From: a virus
IMG/VR virus record: IMGVR_UViG_3300021375_001484
Coordinates: 1-48,991 of that record
Direction: 5' to 3' (one strand)
Length of the DNA stretch: 48,991 bases
Numbering within the stretch: position 1 is the first letter of the stretch; each line of letters opens with the position of its first letter. The notes under the pieces are model-generated. The model was not told the origin of the DNA and ran no database searches. It saw only the letters and a program-made list of their open reading frames with translations. This document shows positions 7,366 to 15,298 of this stretch, one piece after another. Made by a program: the position numbers and the translations under genes.

Positions 7366-8488
7366 GTTTTTACTATTATTAGTATTAGCAACGCCAGCGT
7401 ATGCTGACATTGGTGACATAGGAAAGATTAAAGGATCAGGCGCCCTTGAACGTGGCAATGAAAGTATTATTGCAGAACAGGGCGTGTCTGTGCAAACCAT
7501 GGACACGGCTGTTACCGCAAATGCCAAGATGCGTATTGACTTTATTGATGATACTCGTGTTGATATAACACAACACAGTAGATTATTAATAGATGAGTTT
7601 GTTTACGATCCTGCAAATGATATTGGATCACTAAGCATTAAAGCAACATTAGGAACAGTCCGTTATGCAAGCGGACAAATCGCAAAAAAATACCAACAAA
7701 ATGTAAAGATTAGAACACCAAGTGCAACAATTGGTGTACGTGGTACCGACTTCATTATGGTTGTAGATGAGATGGGTGGATCAATGATTACCCTATTACC
7801 CAGCTGTGATGTTAGCGGTAACTGTTATACAGGTGAGATTGAGGTAGAAACAGACACTGGTTTCGTTATACTTAATCAAGCATTCCAAGCTACATTAACT
7901 TCAACAAGATGGCAACCTCCTGCAAAGCCACTGTTACTTAATATAGACGAGAAGGAGATTAACAGTCTTCTAATCTTACGTAAAAAGAACCCTTATGAAG
8001 ATGAAGAGTATGAAGAATATGTTAAGCGTAAGAAGCTTGCAGATTTTTTAGGTATTGACTTCTTAGAATTTGATGGACTTGATGCTGATGCACTAACTGA
8101 TGATATACAAAATATATGGGAAACAGAACTTGATGCACATTCTTATATGTTACAAGATCTTCTGTTTGATATCCTAGATCAGTTAAATGCATCAATTAGT
8201 GCAAGTTTTCAAGATGAATTAAAAAGACAAAACAAATTATTTTTATCAGAAGGTTCTAAGAGTATAAACAAAGATCAATACGGATTTGATCCAGCTACAG
8301 GTATTAATTTAATTAAAGAAGAACCATATAGAATATTAGAAAGACGTGATCCAATAACAGGTGATTACTTGCGGCTTAAATTATATCTACATGGTGGTTA
8401 TACGATAAATATGACACAAGGGGAGTGGGAACAATATGATTACAAATTGGGCGCCGATAGCTCTAGTACTATTGATATTAAACAGTAG
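7355..8488 (+). CDS. FecR-domain secreted protein
   Basis: This 377-residue protein has a signal peptide (cleavage near AYA-D, residue 18). Residues about 25-180 form a FecR domain: GVSVQTMDTAVTANAKMRIDF, the TRVDITQHSRLLID strand, LGTVRYASGQ, and the signature RTPSATIGVRGTDF. The C-terminal 200 residues are acidic and helical with no recognised domain. In bacteria, secreted FecR-domain proteins of this form are often beside CHASE2 cyclase genes, as here, suggesting a sensor or cell-envelope partner role. The 3' end overlaps the next curlin gene by 53 nt. The system lacks the sigma factor of classical FecIR. Confidence 0.8.
   Translation: MILRFLLLLVLATPAYADIGDIGKIKGSGALERGNESIIAEQGVSVQTMDTAVTANAKMRIDFIDDTRVDITQHSRLLIDEFVYDPANDIGSLSIKATLGTVRYASGQIAKKYQQNVKIRTPSATIGVRGTDFIMVVDEMGGSMITLLPSCDVSGNCYTGEIEVETDTGFVILNQAFQATLTSTRWQPPAKPLLLNIDEKEINSLLILRKKNPYEDEEYEEYVKRKKLADFLGIDFLEFDGLDADALTDDIQNIWETELDAHSYMLQDLLFDILDQLNASISASFQDELKRQNKLFLSEGSKSINKDQYGFDPATGINLIKEEPYRILERRDPITGDYLRLKLYLHGGYTINMTQGEWEQYDYKLGADSSSTIDIKQ
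8404..8411 (+). promoter_or_regulatory. possible late promoter motif (GATAAATA) inside the FecR gene
   Basis: GATAAATA lies 25 bp before the second curlin start, at the distance seen for other late motifs here, with GGGGAG after it. It is inside coding sequence, so chance occurrence in AT-rich DNA is possible. Confidence 0.35.
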
Positions 8489-9461
8489 TGCAGTACTAGC
8501 AAATGATATCTATATACAACAGGTAGGTGATGATCTTGATATGGACATCACTCAAGATGGTTCCAATAATCAGGTTGAAGGATTGTCTGGCAGTGGTGAT
8601 GCCCAAATAAGTGGGAACAATAAAACAATCGCACTAACACAACAAGGTGACAACAACCAGTATCGTATCTGGACAAACGGTGACAATCAACAAATGACAG
8701 CAACAACCACAGGAAACAATAATATAACCGCCATGGATAATCATGGAAACAATAATAATATGTCTATAAGTATTACTGGTGGCTACAATCAAACTCATAC
8801 TGAAATAGGAAACGGTGGCGATAACGATAACGCCATAAGTTTAACTATAGACAATGGTGATGATAATTATATATACTCTGAAGTACAAAACGGCGATTAT
8901 AATCAAATAGACACACAAATACATAGCCAAGACGATGGTTATATAAAAGTAACAGTCAATGGTAATAGTAATAATATTAAAGCATGGCAAGGCAAGCACG
9001 AAGATGGTAATGTAGATTCAGATGAAACTGGTGACAATGAGGTATATTGGATTGTATCAGGTAACAGCAATAACCTTGCAAGTTATCAGACAGATGATAA
9101 CGGTAATGGTGGACAGCATATTGCAAACTATATTACAGGTAATAGTAATACAGTAAAACACACACAGCGTGGTGCAAGTGATCACAGAGGCTTCATTGAA
9201 ATAGGTGGCGATAGCAATACTGTAGAGCTTAAACAAAGAGGGAATAGCAATGTACAGTTCGCTGATATAGTTTTAGATGACGGACACACGGTTGATGTAC
9301 ATCAGAGATACGGTAGTCATACCGCTAACATTGACCTTACAAACGCAGGCGGCGGATATACATTAGATTTAGATCAAACTGCCAGCACTAACCAAACATA
9401 TAACCTAACAGGTACGTGTGCGACTGTGGGTGGTTGTGGCTTAACAATAACACAAAACTAA
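8436..9461 (+). CDS. curlin-repeat (CsgA-like) secreted protein 2
   Basis: This 341-residue protein has a signal peptide (cleavage near VLA-N at about 22) and a long Asn/Gln/Gly/Asp-rich beta-repeat body: LTQQGDNNQY, TTGNNNITAM, NGNSNNIKAW, VSGNSNNLASY, ITGNSNTVKHTQRG, LKQRGNSNVQF. This is curlin-like but with many Asp residues. Two cysteines sit near the end (TCATVGGCGL). The mature N-terminus repeats that of the gene at 6587 almost exactly. It starts inside the last 53 nt of the FecR gene; the signal peptide encoded there makes this start firm. Likely the main fibre subunit exported through the CsgG channel. Confidence 0.8.
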   Translation: MITNWAPIALVLLILNSSAVLANDIYIQQVGDDLDMDITQDGSNNQVEGLSGSGDAQISGNNKTIALTQQGDNNQYRIWTNGDNQQMTATTTGNNNITAMDNHGNNNNMSISITGGYNQTHTEIGNGGDNDNAISLTIDNGDDNYIYSEVQNGDYNQIDTQIHSQDDGYIKVTVNGNSNNIKAWQGKHEDGNVDSDETGDNEVYWIVSGNSNNLASYQTDDNGNGGQHIANYITGNSNTVKHTQRGASDHRGFIEIGGDSNTVELKQRGNSNVQFADIVLDDGHTVDVHQRYGSHTANIDLTNAGGGYTLDLDQTASTNQTYNLTGTCATVGGCGLTITQN

Positions 9462-9473
9462 GGAGACTTATGC

Positions 9474-9710
9474 ATGATAGAATTGGTAATGGCAGGATAT
9501 TTACAGTGCTCACTAGCCGCACAAATAATAGTCAACGAAGACCGAAAATGTTTCTATCAGTGCCGAGACTCAAGCAGAGAGTTCGCTTCAACACTAAAGC
9601 AATATCAATGCCCTAAAACACTTTATGCTGATAGACCAGCATTACCCTTTAAAGAACGAGACCGTGAAAACAAATGGACCAAAGAGGAAATAGAAAAATA
9701 TGCTGAGTAA
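9474..9710 (+). CDS. small cysteine-containing protein in the curli-like module, unknown
   Basis: This 78-residue protein has a short hydrophobic start (IELVMAGYLQCSLAAQIIV) and four cysteines (about residues 12, 27, 31 and 46), then a strongly charged C-terminus. AGGAG lies upstream. It overlaps the cyclase gene start by 11 nt, tying it to the module. No family is recognised; a small exported or membrane-attached accessory is one possibility. A competing frame from an ATG at 9470 runs only into non-conserved-looking sequence. Confidence 0.55.
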   Translation: MIELVMAGYLQCSLAAQIIVNEDRKCFYQCRDSSREFASTLKQYQCPKTLYADRPALPFKERDRENKWTKEEIEKYAE

Positions 9711-11754
9711 ATATATAACACATTGGTTAACACCACTACTTACGGCAACGTTAATAGCACTCTTTCACTATTCAGATAACTTTGTAGTTGAAACAGTAAG
9801 ACTTAAATCATTTGACCTATTACAACAAACTGATAAACCTATTGCAAGTCAGGATATAGCAGTTGTTGAAATAGACGAAGCCTCTATAGAAAAATATGGA
9901 CAGTGGCCCTGGAGCAGAGAAGTAATTGCAGATATTATATGGCAGTTGCGTGAAGCTGGTGCAGGCATTATAGTATTACCCATGCTGTTCAGCGAGGACG
10001 ATAGACTTGGAGGCGATGAAGCCCTAGCTGATGCACTATACGAAAATGGTGTTATCATTGCACAAACAGGAAGTATACAGGCGAATAAGAATGCAGTGCC
10101 ACGTGGTGTTGCAAAGATAGGTGACCCTCTACCCTACTTGTTTGAATGGCCAGGCATGCTTGGACCAATTCCATTACTAGGCGAAACAGCAACAGGTGTT
10201 GGCGTACTAAACACAGCACCAGAGATAGATGGCGTAGTTCGTCGTGTACCATTAATCATGCGTGTGGGAGAAGAAACATACCCTAGTATCGCAGTTGAAG
10301 TTATACGTGTAGCAACCAACGCTCCAAGCTATCAGATCAAAGCAAATGCAGGCGGCGTAGAAAAAGTACGTGTGCCTGGATATCCAATAATTAATACTGA
10401 TCCCAACGGACAAATATGGTTACGTTGGAACAAAGAGTTTTCATCAGTTAGTGCCACTGATACTTCTAACTTTGCACTATTACAAGGTAAAACTGTAATA
10501 GTTGGAGTTACGGCAGAGGGTATTGGTGGTATTATAGCGAGTCCAAAAGGGCCACAGTTCAATTACATTCCAGCGGCTACAACACTACAAAATTTGCTGG
10601 ATGGAGATCAAATTGAACGTCCCTTTTGGGCTCTCCTAGCAGAACTAATAGCAACAGCCGCAGTTGGTTTAATAATTGTAGTTGTTGCAGGATTGGCACC
10701 CTACTGGTTAGTAGGGGCTGTCGTAGTTGGGTTAGGAGCAGGCTTGGGGTATGGTAGTTTATATGCTTGGCAAAACTATTTGTATCTGATTGATGTAAGT
10801 ATGCCACTATTAGCAGTTGTAATCGTTGCATTACATGCAGTGTTTAATAGGTTTATAAGTGAATACTTTCAGAAGATGGAAATTAAAAAGCAGTTTGCTG
10901 GATACGCATCACCTACAGTTGTGCGTATGCTACAGGAAAATCCAGCATTAATTAAAGACGGTATGAAGAAGGAAGTTTCAATTTGCTTCTCAGACTTGCG
11001 TGGATTTACACCACTGGGCGAATCATTTGGAGATGATGTTAAAGGTCTTACAAAGATTATGAATGGCTACATGGATGCAATTACCCAACCAATACTTGAT
11101 GCTGATGGAATGGTAATCAAGTATATTGGTGATGCAAGTATGCATGTACACAATGCACCAATTGAAGACCCAGACCATCCTAAAACAGCAGTACAATGTG
11201 GACTGGATATGTTAAAAGCAGTGGAGATATTTAATGACAAAATTACAGCAGAAGGTAGACCACCAGTGGGTATGGGGGCTGGTATTAATACTGGTCTTGG
11301 GTATTTGGGCGAGATGGGTTCCACAGCCAGACACAGTTACGATGTCCTTGGGGACTCAGTGTCCACAGCCGCCAGAATTGAAAGTAAATGTAAAGAGTAT
11401 GGATGCGTATTACTTATTGGACAAGCCACTTACGATCAGACAAAGGATGATTTCTTTTACTTAAAAATAGATGACCTAGCAGTTAAAGGTAAGAGTGTTG
11501 GTATTGGTATATGGACTGTACTAGATGATGCAAAGCCAGCGTGGCGTACAGCAAAACGCAAGCATGAAGAGATGTATGAGTTCTACCTAGCACAAAAGTT
11601 TGATGATGCTATAGCGAGTTGTAATTTATTACACAACCACTTTGATGGTAAGATGTCTGGATATTACGATATGTGGATTGAACGTTGTGAGTATATGAAA
11701 ACACAAGAGTTACCTAAGGACTGGAACGGTGTGTTTATTGCTACTACAAAGTGA
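9700..11754 (+). CDS. CHASE2-domain membrane adenylate cyclase (class III)
   Basis: This 684-residue protein has an N-terminal membrane helix, an extracytoplasmic CHASE2 sensor (about 45-300; IAVVEIDEASIEKYGQWPWSR is diagnostic), two or three membrane helices (about 305-385) and a class III nucleotide cyclase domain (about 425-600). The metal-binding aspartates are D432 (FSDLRGFT) and D478 (KYIGDAS). K474 and D548 fit adenine-type specificity. The transition-state Asn is replaced by Ser555 (GDSVSTAAR), while Arg559 is kept, so activity may be altered. cAMP made here could reprogramme the host or answer an envelope signal. The gene overlaps the small gene before it and ends at a terminator. 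Confidence 0.9.
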   Translation: MLSKYITHWLTPLLTATLIALFHYSDNFVVETVRLKSFDLLQQTDKPIASQDIAVVEIDEASIEKYGQWPWSREVIADIIWQLREAGAGIIVLPMLFSEDDRLGGDEALADALYENGVIIAQTGSIQANKNAVPRGVAKIGDPLPYLFEWPGMLGPIPLLGETATGVGVLNTAPEIDGVVRRVPLIMRVGEETYPSIAVEVIRVATNAPSYQIKANAGGVEKVRVPGYPIINTDPNGQIWLRWNKEFSSVSATDTSNFALLQGKTVIVGVTAEGIGGIIASPKGPQFNYIPAATTLQNLLDGDQIERPFWALLAELIATAAVGLIIVVVAGLAPYWLVGAVVVGLGAGLGYGSLYAWQNYLYLIDVSMPLLAVVIVALHAVFNRFISEYFQKMEIKKQFAGYASPTVVRMLQENPALIKDGMKKEVSICFSDLRGFTPLGESFGDDVKGLTKIMNGYMDAITQPILDADGMVIKYIGDASMHVHNAPIEDPDHPKTAVQCGLDMLKAVEIFNDKITAEGRPPVGMGAGINTGLGYLGEMGSTARHSYDVLGDSVSTAARIESKCKEYGCVLLIGQATYDQTKDDFFYLKIDDLAVKGKSVGIGIWTVLDDAKPAWRTAKRKHEEMYEFYLAQKFDDAIASCNLLHNHFDGKMSGYYDMWIERCEYMKTQELPKDWNGVFIATTK

Positions 11755-11767
11755 TAGTCAACAAAAT

Positions 11768-11794
11768 ATTAATGCGTCCCAAGACGCAATTAAT
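11768..11794. terminator. bidirectional terminator hairpin
   Basis: TGCGTC and GACGCA pair around a CCAA loop, and outer ATTAA/TTAAT arms extend the stem with one bulge. It lies in the 60-bp gap between the cyclase stop (+) and the last - strand gene, so it can serve both directions. The T content after the stem is modest (AATTTAA). Confidence 0.65.
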
Positions 11795-11814
11795 TTAACC
11801 TTACCTTAACGAAA

Positions 11815-11976
11815 TTACATCATTGATAAATGCACTAGCCACATACATATTTTAGCTGAAATAACACCTATTAATACACCACATAAGCCAATTAATATAA
11901 CTTCATAGGTATGCCAAGTAGGTTGTTTCTTCATCCACGCTTGTGTAGTCTCATTTTGTCTTTCGAGCCATCCCAC
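11815..11976 (-). CDS. small single-pass membrane protein, unknown
   Basis: This 53-residue protein has one strong hydrophobic helix (VILIGLCGVLIGVISAKICMWLV) after a charged N-terminal part. I choose the GTG at 11976 because AAGGGGAG lies seven bases before it; a TTG at 12003 would give 62 residues. It is the last gene of a - strand unit with two other small membrane proteins. A lysis-related role is possible only from context. Confidence 0.5.
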   Translation of the reverse strand: MGWLERQNETTQAWMKKQPTWHTYEVILIGLCGVLIGVISAKICMWLVHLSMM

Positions 11977-12298
11977 GATCTTTCTCCCCTTTGAAACTTT
12001 CAATGTCGTCGAGATCTATATCAAGTTTCTTACCAGTCATCTTTTCGTATTCTTCTTTATACTCGATAACCATATTTAGTTTTTGCTGGAGACGGATCAT
12101 ATCATTATCTAACATTCTAATACGATCAATCAAACCAATAAGAGTTCCCATAGCATCTCCAAGAACAGGTTTCACTTCATTTACTACCCATTTCCATACG
12201 TAGTAAATTATAAATCCCATGCCAACAGCCGCCACAATAGGAAACCCATATTGGCTGATTGCTTCTGTTAATGTATTAGGACTCAGAGCCTTCTCCAC
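11951..12298 (-). CDS. holin-like small membrane protein A
   Basis: This 115-residue protein starts with a GTG. It has one N-terminal membrane helix (YGFPIVAAVGMGFIIYYVWKWV, about 17-38) and then a long helical charged part (about 40-115). The 'GFPI..A.G.GF.I' helix is shared with the protein encoded at 12481-12759, so the two are paralogues. The form recalls small phage holin-like proteins of the BhlA/UviB kind; that is inference. It overlaps neighbours on both sides. Confidence 0.55.
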   Translation of the reverse strand: MEKALSPNTLTEAISQYGFPIVAAVGMGFIIYYVWKWVVNEVKPVLGDAMGTLIGLIDRIRMLDNDMIRLQQKLNMVIEYKEEYEKMTGKKLDIDLDDIESFKGEKDRGMARKTK

Positions 12299-12479
12299 TT
12301 ACTTCTTTAACTTTCACTAGCCAACCATTTTCGTTGACAATGAATCGGTCACCAGGTTTATAGAGCCAATGGTCTTTTGCTGAGCCGTCCTTTTGAACAC
12401 CCATCACTTCACCTGGCCAGTCTCCTGTGACACGAAAATTTTCGCCTGCTTGATCTATATTATAATCAATCCACATCAT
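12276..12479 (-). CDS. small soluble protein in the minus-strand membrane cassette
   Basis: This 67-residue protein is rich in aromatic and charged residues with no membrane segment or recognised domain; the GDWPGEV...GWLVKVKEV pattern suggests a small beta-barrel. The start at 12479 follows AAGGAGAGA, a strong site, and comes just after the stop of the upstream gene. An in-frame start at 12521 would lie in that gene. Function unknown. Confidence 0.55.
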   Translation of the reverse strand: MMWIDYNIDQAGENFRVTGDWPGEVMGVQKDGSAKDHWLYKPGDRFIVNENGWLVKVKEVSGEGSES

Positions 12480-12480
12480 T

Positions 12481-12759
12481 TTAGTCTCTCCTTGCGTCCG
12501 CTTTACCTTCGTTTGCGGCAATACGGTCGGTATTAGGTTTCACGCCCATGGCGTATGACATCAAGGCATCAATCTTAACTAAATCATTATTCATTGTTTG
12601 CACTCTATTGTCGAGACCCTTAATCATTCCATTTATTGTCTTCACCTGAACTGTTACACTACCAAGTATAAACTTTAGCGTAGTAAAGATAAAGAACCCA
12701 GCACCCAAAGCACTGGCGATTGGAAATCCTACGTCTCCTATAAAACCAAAGAACTCCAT
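12481..12759 (-). CDS. holin-like small membrane protein B
   Basis: This 92-residue protein has an N-terminal membrane helix (VGFPIASALGAGFFIFTTLKFIL, about 10-32) and a helical tail with heptad-like spacing (about 35-70). It is a paralogue of the protein encoded at 11951-12298, sharing the GFPI...G.GF motif and the 'MxxLDNRxxxxxNDLxxI' tail pattern. A GGGGGG ribosome-binding site and a late promoter motif at 12788 precede it, so it heads the unit. Holin-like function is a guess from topology. Confidence 0.6.
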   Translation of the reverse strand: MEFFGFIGDVGFPIASALGAGFFIFTTLKFILGSVTVQVKTINGMIKGLDNRVQTMNNDLVKIDALMSYAMGVKPNTDRIAANEGKADARRD

Positions 12760-12787
12760 GTTCTGCCCCCCAACAGTATTATAGTGG

Positions 12788-12795
12788 TATTTATT
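12788..12795 (-). promoter_or_regulatory. late promoter motif on the minus strand (AATAAATA)
   Basis: Read on the - strand the sequence is AATAAATA, fitting NATAAATA, 29 bp before the ATG at 12759. It overlaps the stop of the glycosyltransferase gene and would start the small membrane-protein unit, which ends at the 11768 hairpin. Confidence 0.55.
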
Positions 12796-13498
12796 AAGAT
12801 TGTAGTTTTTTGTAGTCTAAACCAGTCAATTCTTGGAAGTATTGTAACCATATATCTTCATTGTCTTGTCCCCACACTTGGTTAAATGGCCCACCATTTG
12901 TAAAGTGTAGAGCATAAGGTTCTGGGTTAATGTCATATTCTCCTACTAACCAATTCCAACGAACATCTAATGATCCTATTCTAATATCATCTGTCCATTG
13001 AAATCTATGTAAGTATTGTGGTGACATATTGTTTACGGCTATGGTACTGAGCTTTTGCACGTCTGGGTGACTGCAATTAAAAAGTATTAAGCTACTCCAG
13101 TTCTTTTTAGGAACAGCTTCTTGTTGCTCACCGTAAAATTTAAATTCGTTTTTGGGAGTGTACTCTGCATGTCTTACAACAAAACAGCTATATCTTTCTG
13201 AGCCTGGACGTTGTATAATATCCTCAACGACTGGTGTTATATCTTTTAGGAACACAAAGTCGCTGTCAACAAACATTGCCCAGCCTTCAAACTTTTCTAA
13301 GTGTGGTATTAGAAATCTACTGTAGGTAAACTCTGTACTTGCTTTACCCTCTGTACGCCAATAGACTCCATCTTTTACGAGTTTATCCATACGTAATATA
13401 TCAATATCTATATTGTATTTGGCGTGCTTATGTAAACTGTACTCGCAAACTTTAGTTGCATCTTGTTGTTTACTGTCATGTCCTATGTATATTTTCAT
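12794..13498 (-). CDS. glycosyltransferase, GT-A type (GT8-like)
   Basis: This 234-residue protein begins MKIYIGHDSKQ, then a Y-S-L-x-K pattern, and has a sugar-nucleotide/metal DxD motif (AMFVDSDFVFL, DSD near residue 80). The C-terminal ALHFTNGGPFNQVW segment resembles the HF-x-G end motif of GT8-like enzymes. The acceptor is unknown. The start at 13498 overlaps the radical SAM gene before it by 23 nt; a longer frame from 13552 adds a part lying inside that gene. Its pairing with two radical SAM genes suggests modification of a shared target. Confidence 0.75.
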   Translation of the reverse strand: MKIYIGHDSKQQDATKVCEYSLHKHAKYNIDIDILRMDKLVKDGVYWRTEGKASTEFTYSRFLIPHLEKFEGWAMFVDSDFVFLKDITPVVEDIIQRPGSERYSCFVVRHAEYTPKNEFKFYGEQQEAVPKKNWSSLILFNCSHPDVQKLSTIAVNNMSPQYLHRFQWTDDIRIGSLDVRWNWLVGEYDINPEPYALHFTNGGPFNQVWGQDNEDIWLQYFQELTGLDYKKLQS

Positions 13499-14336
13499 TC
13501 CAGATATTGGCGCTCTCTTCTCCGCTTTTACAACCGTTTGTATTACACCCACTACAAGCAGGTAGGTTGCTTCTATTTCCTAATAACAGTTCCTTGCGAA
13601 CTGCCATGAATTCAGCAGACATCCATATGTTATTGAATGTATCAGTATTTATATTGCCGAAATCTTGTTGTTTTCTAGCCCAATCGTTACAACACAAACC
13701 TACTCCGCCGTCCCAATCAATGAATGCTTTATACATAGGCATCCAACATTGTTGTTGCAATGATTCAATCATACCCATTGTACCACCACGATTGTTAAAG
13801 TCGTATACTTCTAATAGGTTTGATTCTCCAGTGTCGTAGTTATTTCTAATCCTGCACTTGCCTACAAAGTTTGACATAAGTTCTGTCATTGCTTTTGTCT
13901 GTTCAGGACCATCGTAACAGTCTATTATTATATGGCTCAAGCCATACGCACTTAGCTCTTGGTGTGTGAGTTTACCATTCAGTAAACGATCACCATTAGT
14001 AATCATTTCAGTGTGGAAGTTTTTACTGAATGCATCAATGATCTCTAATATATGTGGATTAAGTGTAGGTTCACCCCAGCCTGTAATATGTATATCACCA
14101 CTGTAGTTTGCATCAAGCAGTTGTTTACTCAATGTTTCCGCAGTTGCTACAGACATATGTAAGTTGCGATTAGGATATATGTCTGGATCAACTCTAGGAC
14201 AGAAGCTACATTTTCTGTTACATAATTCAGTAGGATTTATCTCTACAGTTGCTAGACCCAATAGTTTTTCGTTAGTTGTGTCAAGCTCGTTGTATCTATT
14301 CTTTCTATGGGTAATGTGTTCTAGGAAGTCGTTCAC
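13476..14336 (-). CDS. radical SAM/SPASM-type enzyme
   Basis: This 286-residue protein has the [4Fe-4S] motif C39-x3-C43-x2-C46 (ELCNRKCSFCPR), a GWGEPTLNP segment equivalent to the GGEP motif, and a C-terminal SPASM-like set of cysteines (CWMPM..., GLCCNDW, PACSGCNTNGC). SPASM enzymes bind extra clusters and modify peptides or other small substrates using 5'-deoxyadenosyl radicals. The substrate here is not apparent. It starts at the stop of the unknown 320-residue gene, so three - strand genes are coupled. A TATAAATA on its coding strand at 13646-13653 might be an internal late promoter but is not called. Confidence 0.85.
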   Translation of the reverse strand: MNDFLEHITHRKNRYNELDTTNEKLLGLATVEINPTELCNRKCSFCPRVDPDIYPNRNLHMSVATAETLSKQLLDANYSGDIHITGWGEPTLNPHILEIIDAFSKNFHTEMITNGDRLLNGKLTHQELSAYGLSHIIIDCYDGPEQTKAMTELMSNFVGKCRIRNNYDTGESNLLEVYDFNNRGGTMGMIESLQQQCWMPMYKAFIDWDGGVGLCCNDWARKQQDFGNINTDTFNNIWMSAEFMAVRKELLLGNRSNLPACSGCNTNGCKSGEESANIWNENIHRT

Positions 14337-15298
14337 TACAAATCTTTCCTATTCTTACTGATATTATTTTTAGTGTTAGTTATAACTCTTTGTTTACTTG
14401 GATCTGGTGTGAAGTCAGTGTCCACTAAGCTCTTTGGATAATGATCAAATCCTTCATACAACCATCCATCTTCCTTCTTTTTGAACATATAATCACCCAT
14501 CATAAAGATATCACCTTTAAATACACATTGGTTTAATAACTTTTGAGGACCATATTCAATCATTGCTTCGCGGTGTATTGTATCTGTGTATGAGAATGAA
14601 GGTAATACAAGTCTAAACTTTTGTGGATTGCTTTTGTATTTGCCAAACTTCCTTAACCACCTAGCCATACCCTTTGCCCATGGTCCAAACTGATCGTCTT
14701 CATATGAATATCCATCGTCACCTGCAGTGAATACAACCTCTTCGTAGTGCCAATTAAATCTAGGATCACTTGACTTTTTAAATATGCTTGCAAGTTGTTT
14801 AGCAGTATGTATCTGTGTCCAATCGTCTAAACTCCAAAAGAAAGGCTGTTGATCTATTTCAGGATACCATATATAAAATAGCTCTATCTCTTCTAAGTCT
14901 TGTAAGAAAACAGTTGCAATCTTTTTATCACCGCCTGGATGGCATGTATAGTATCTACCAGAGTTAATTATTTGCATGGGAGCCATAATACCATTCTCTT
15001 TAATATCGTTTACTAACCACAGCTTCTTTGCAATCCTATAACATGTGTATAGATCCTCATCATTATTCCATTCCCAATGCTCACACTCTGAAAAGCGTTG
15101 CTTTGTTTCTTTATCAAGTTGTCTGAACTCTTCTATTTGATTACTAAATCCTAGCATGACACTACCTATTCTACCACCATTTGGGATTGGATCTAGCAGT
15201 GATCGCAGTTGTCTACTATTAGATTTGACGTGTATAACTTGAGCTCTCCCAGTAGTATGAGCCCAATCAAACCATTGATCTAAATTTTTTACTCTCAC
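14336..15298 (-). CDS. unknown protein between two radical SAM genes
   Basis: This 320-residue protein is soluble and rich in Trp and Tyr. A segment near 105-125 (APMQIINSGRYYTCHPGGDKKI) loosely resembles the ParB/Srx-type 'P...x.GryxxxxGxxR' strand-turn, with the Arg/His replaced. No catalytic motif is certain. It starts with GTG overlapping the stop of the upstream radical SAM gene and abuts the next, so the three are one unit. It may be a substrate or partner of these enzymes; function unknown. Confidence 0.65.
   Translation of the reverse strand: MRVKNLDQWFDWAHTTGRAQVIHVKSNSRQLRSLLDPIPNGGRIGSVMLGFSNQIEEFRQLDKETKQRFSECEHWEWNNDEDLYTCYRIAKKLWLVNDIKENGIMAPMQIINSGRYYTCHPGGDKKIATVFLQDLEEIELFYIWYPEIDQQPFFWSLDDWTQIHTAKQLASIFKKSSDPRFNWHYEEVVFTAGDDGYSYEDDQFGPWAKGMARWLRKFGKYKSNPQKFRLVLPSFSYTDTIHREAMIEYGPQKLLNQCVFKGDIFMMGDYMFKKKEDGWLYEGFDHYPKSLVDTDFTPDPSKQRVITNTKNNISKNRKDL

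Noticed and set aside
13646-13653. TATAAATA on the minus strand inside the radical SAM gene
   Set aside because: An exact late motif, but in coding sequence about 150 bp before the glycosyltransferase start; not supported by position like the others.
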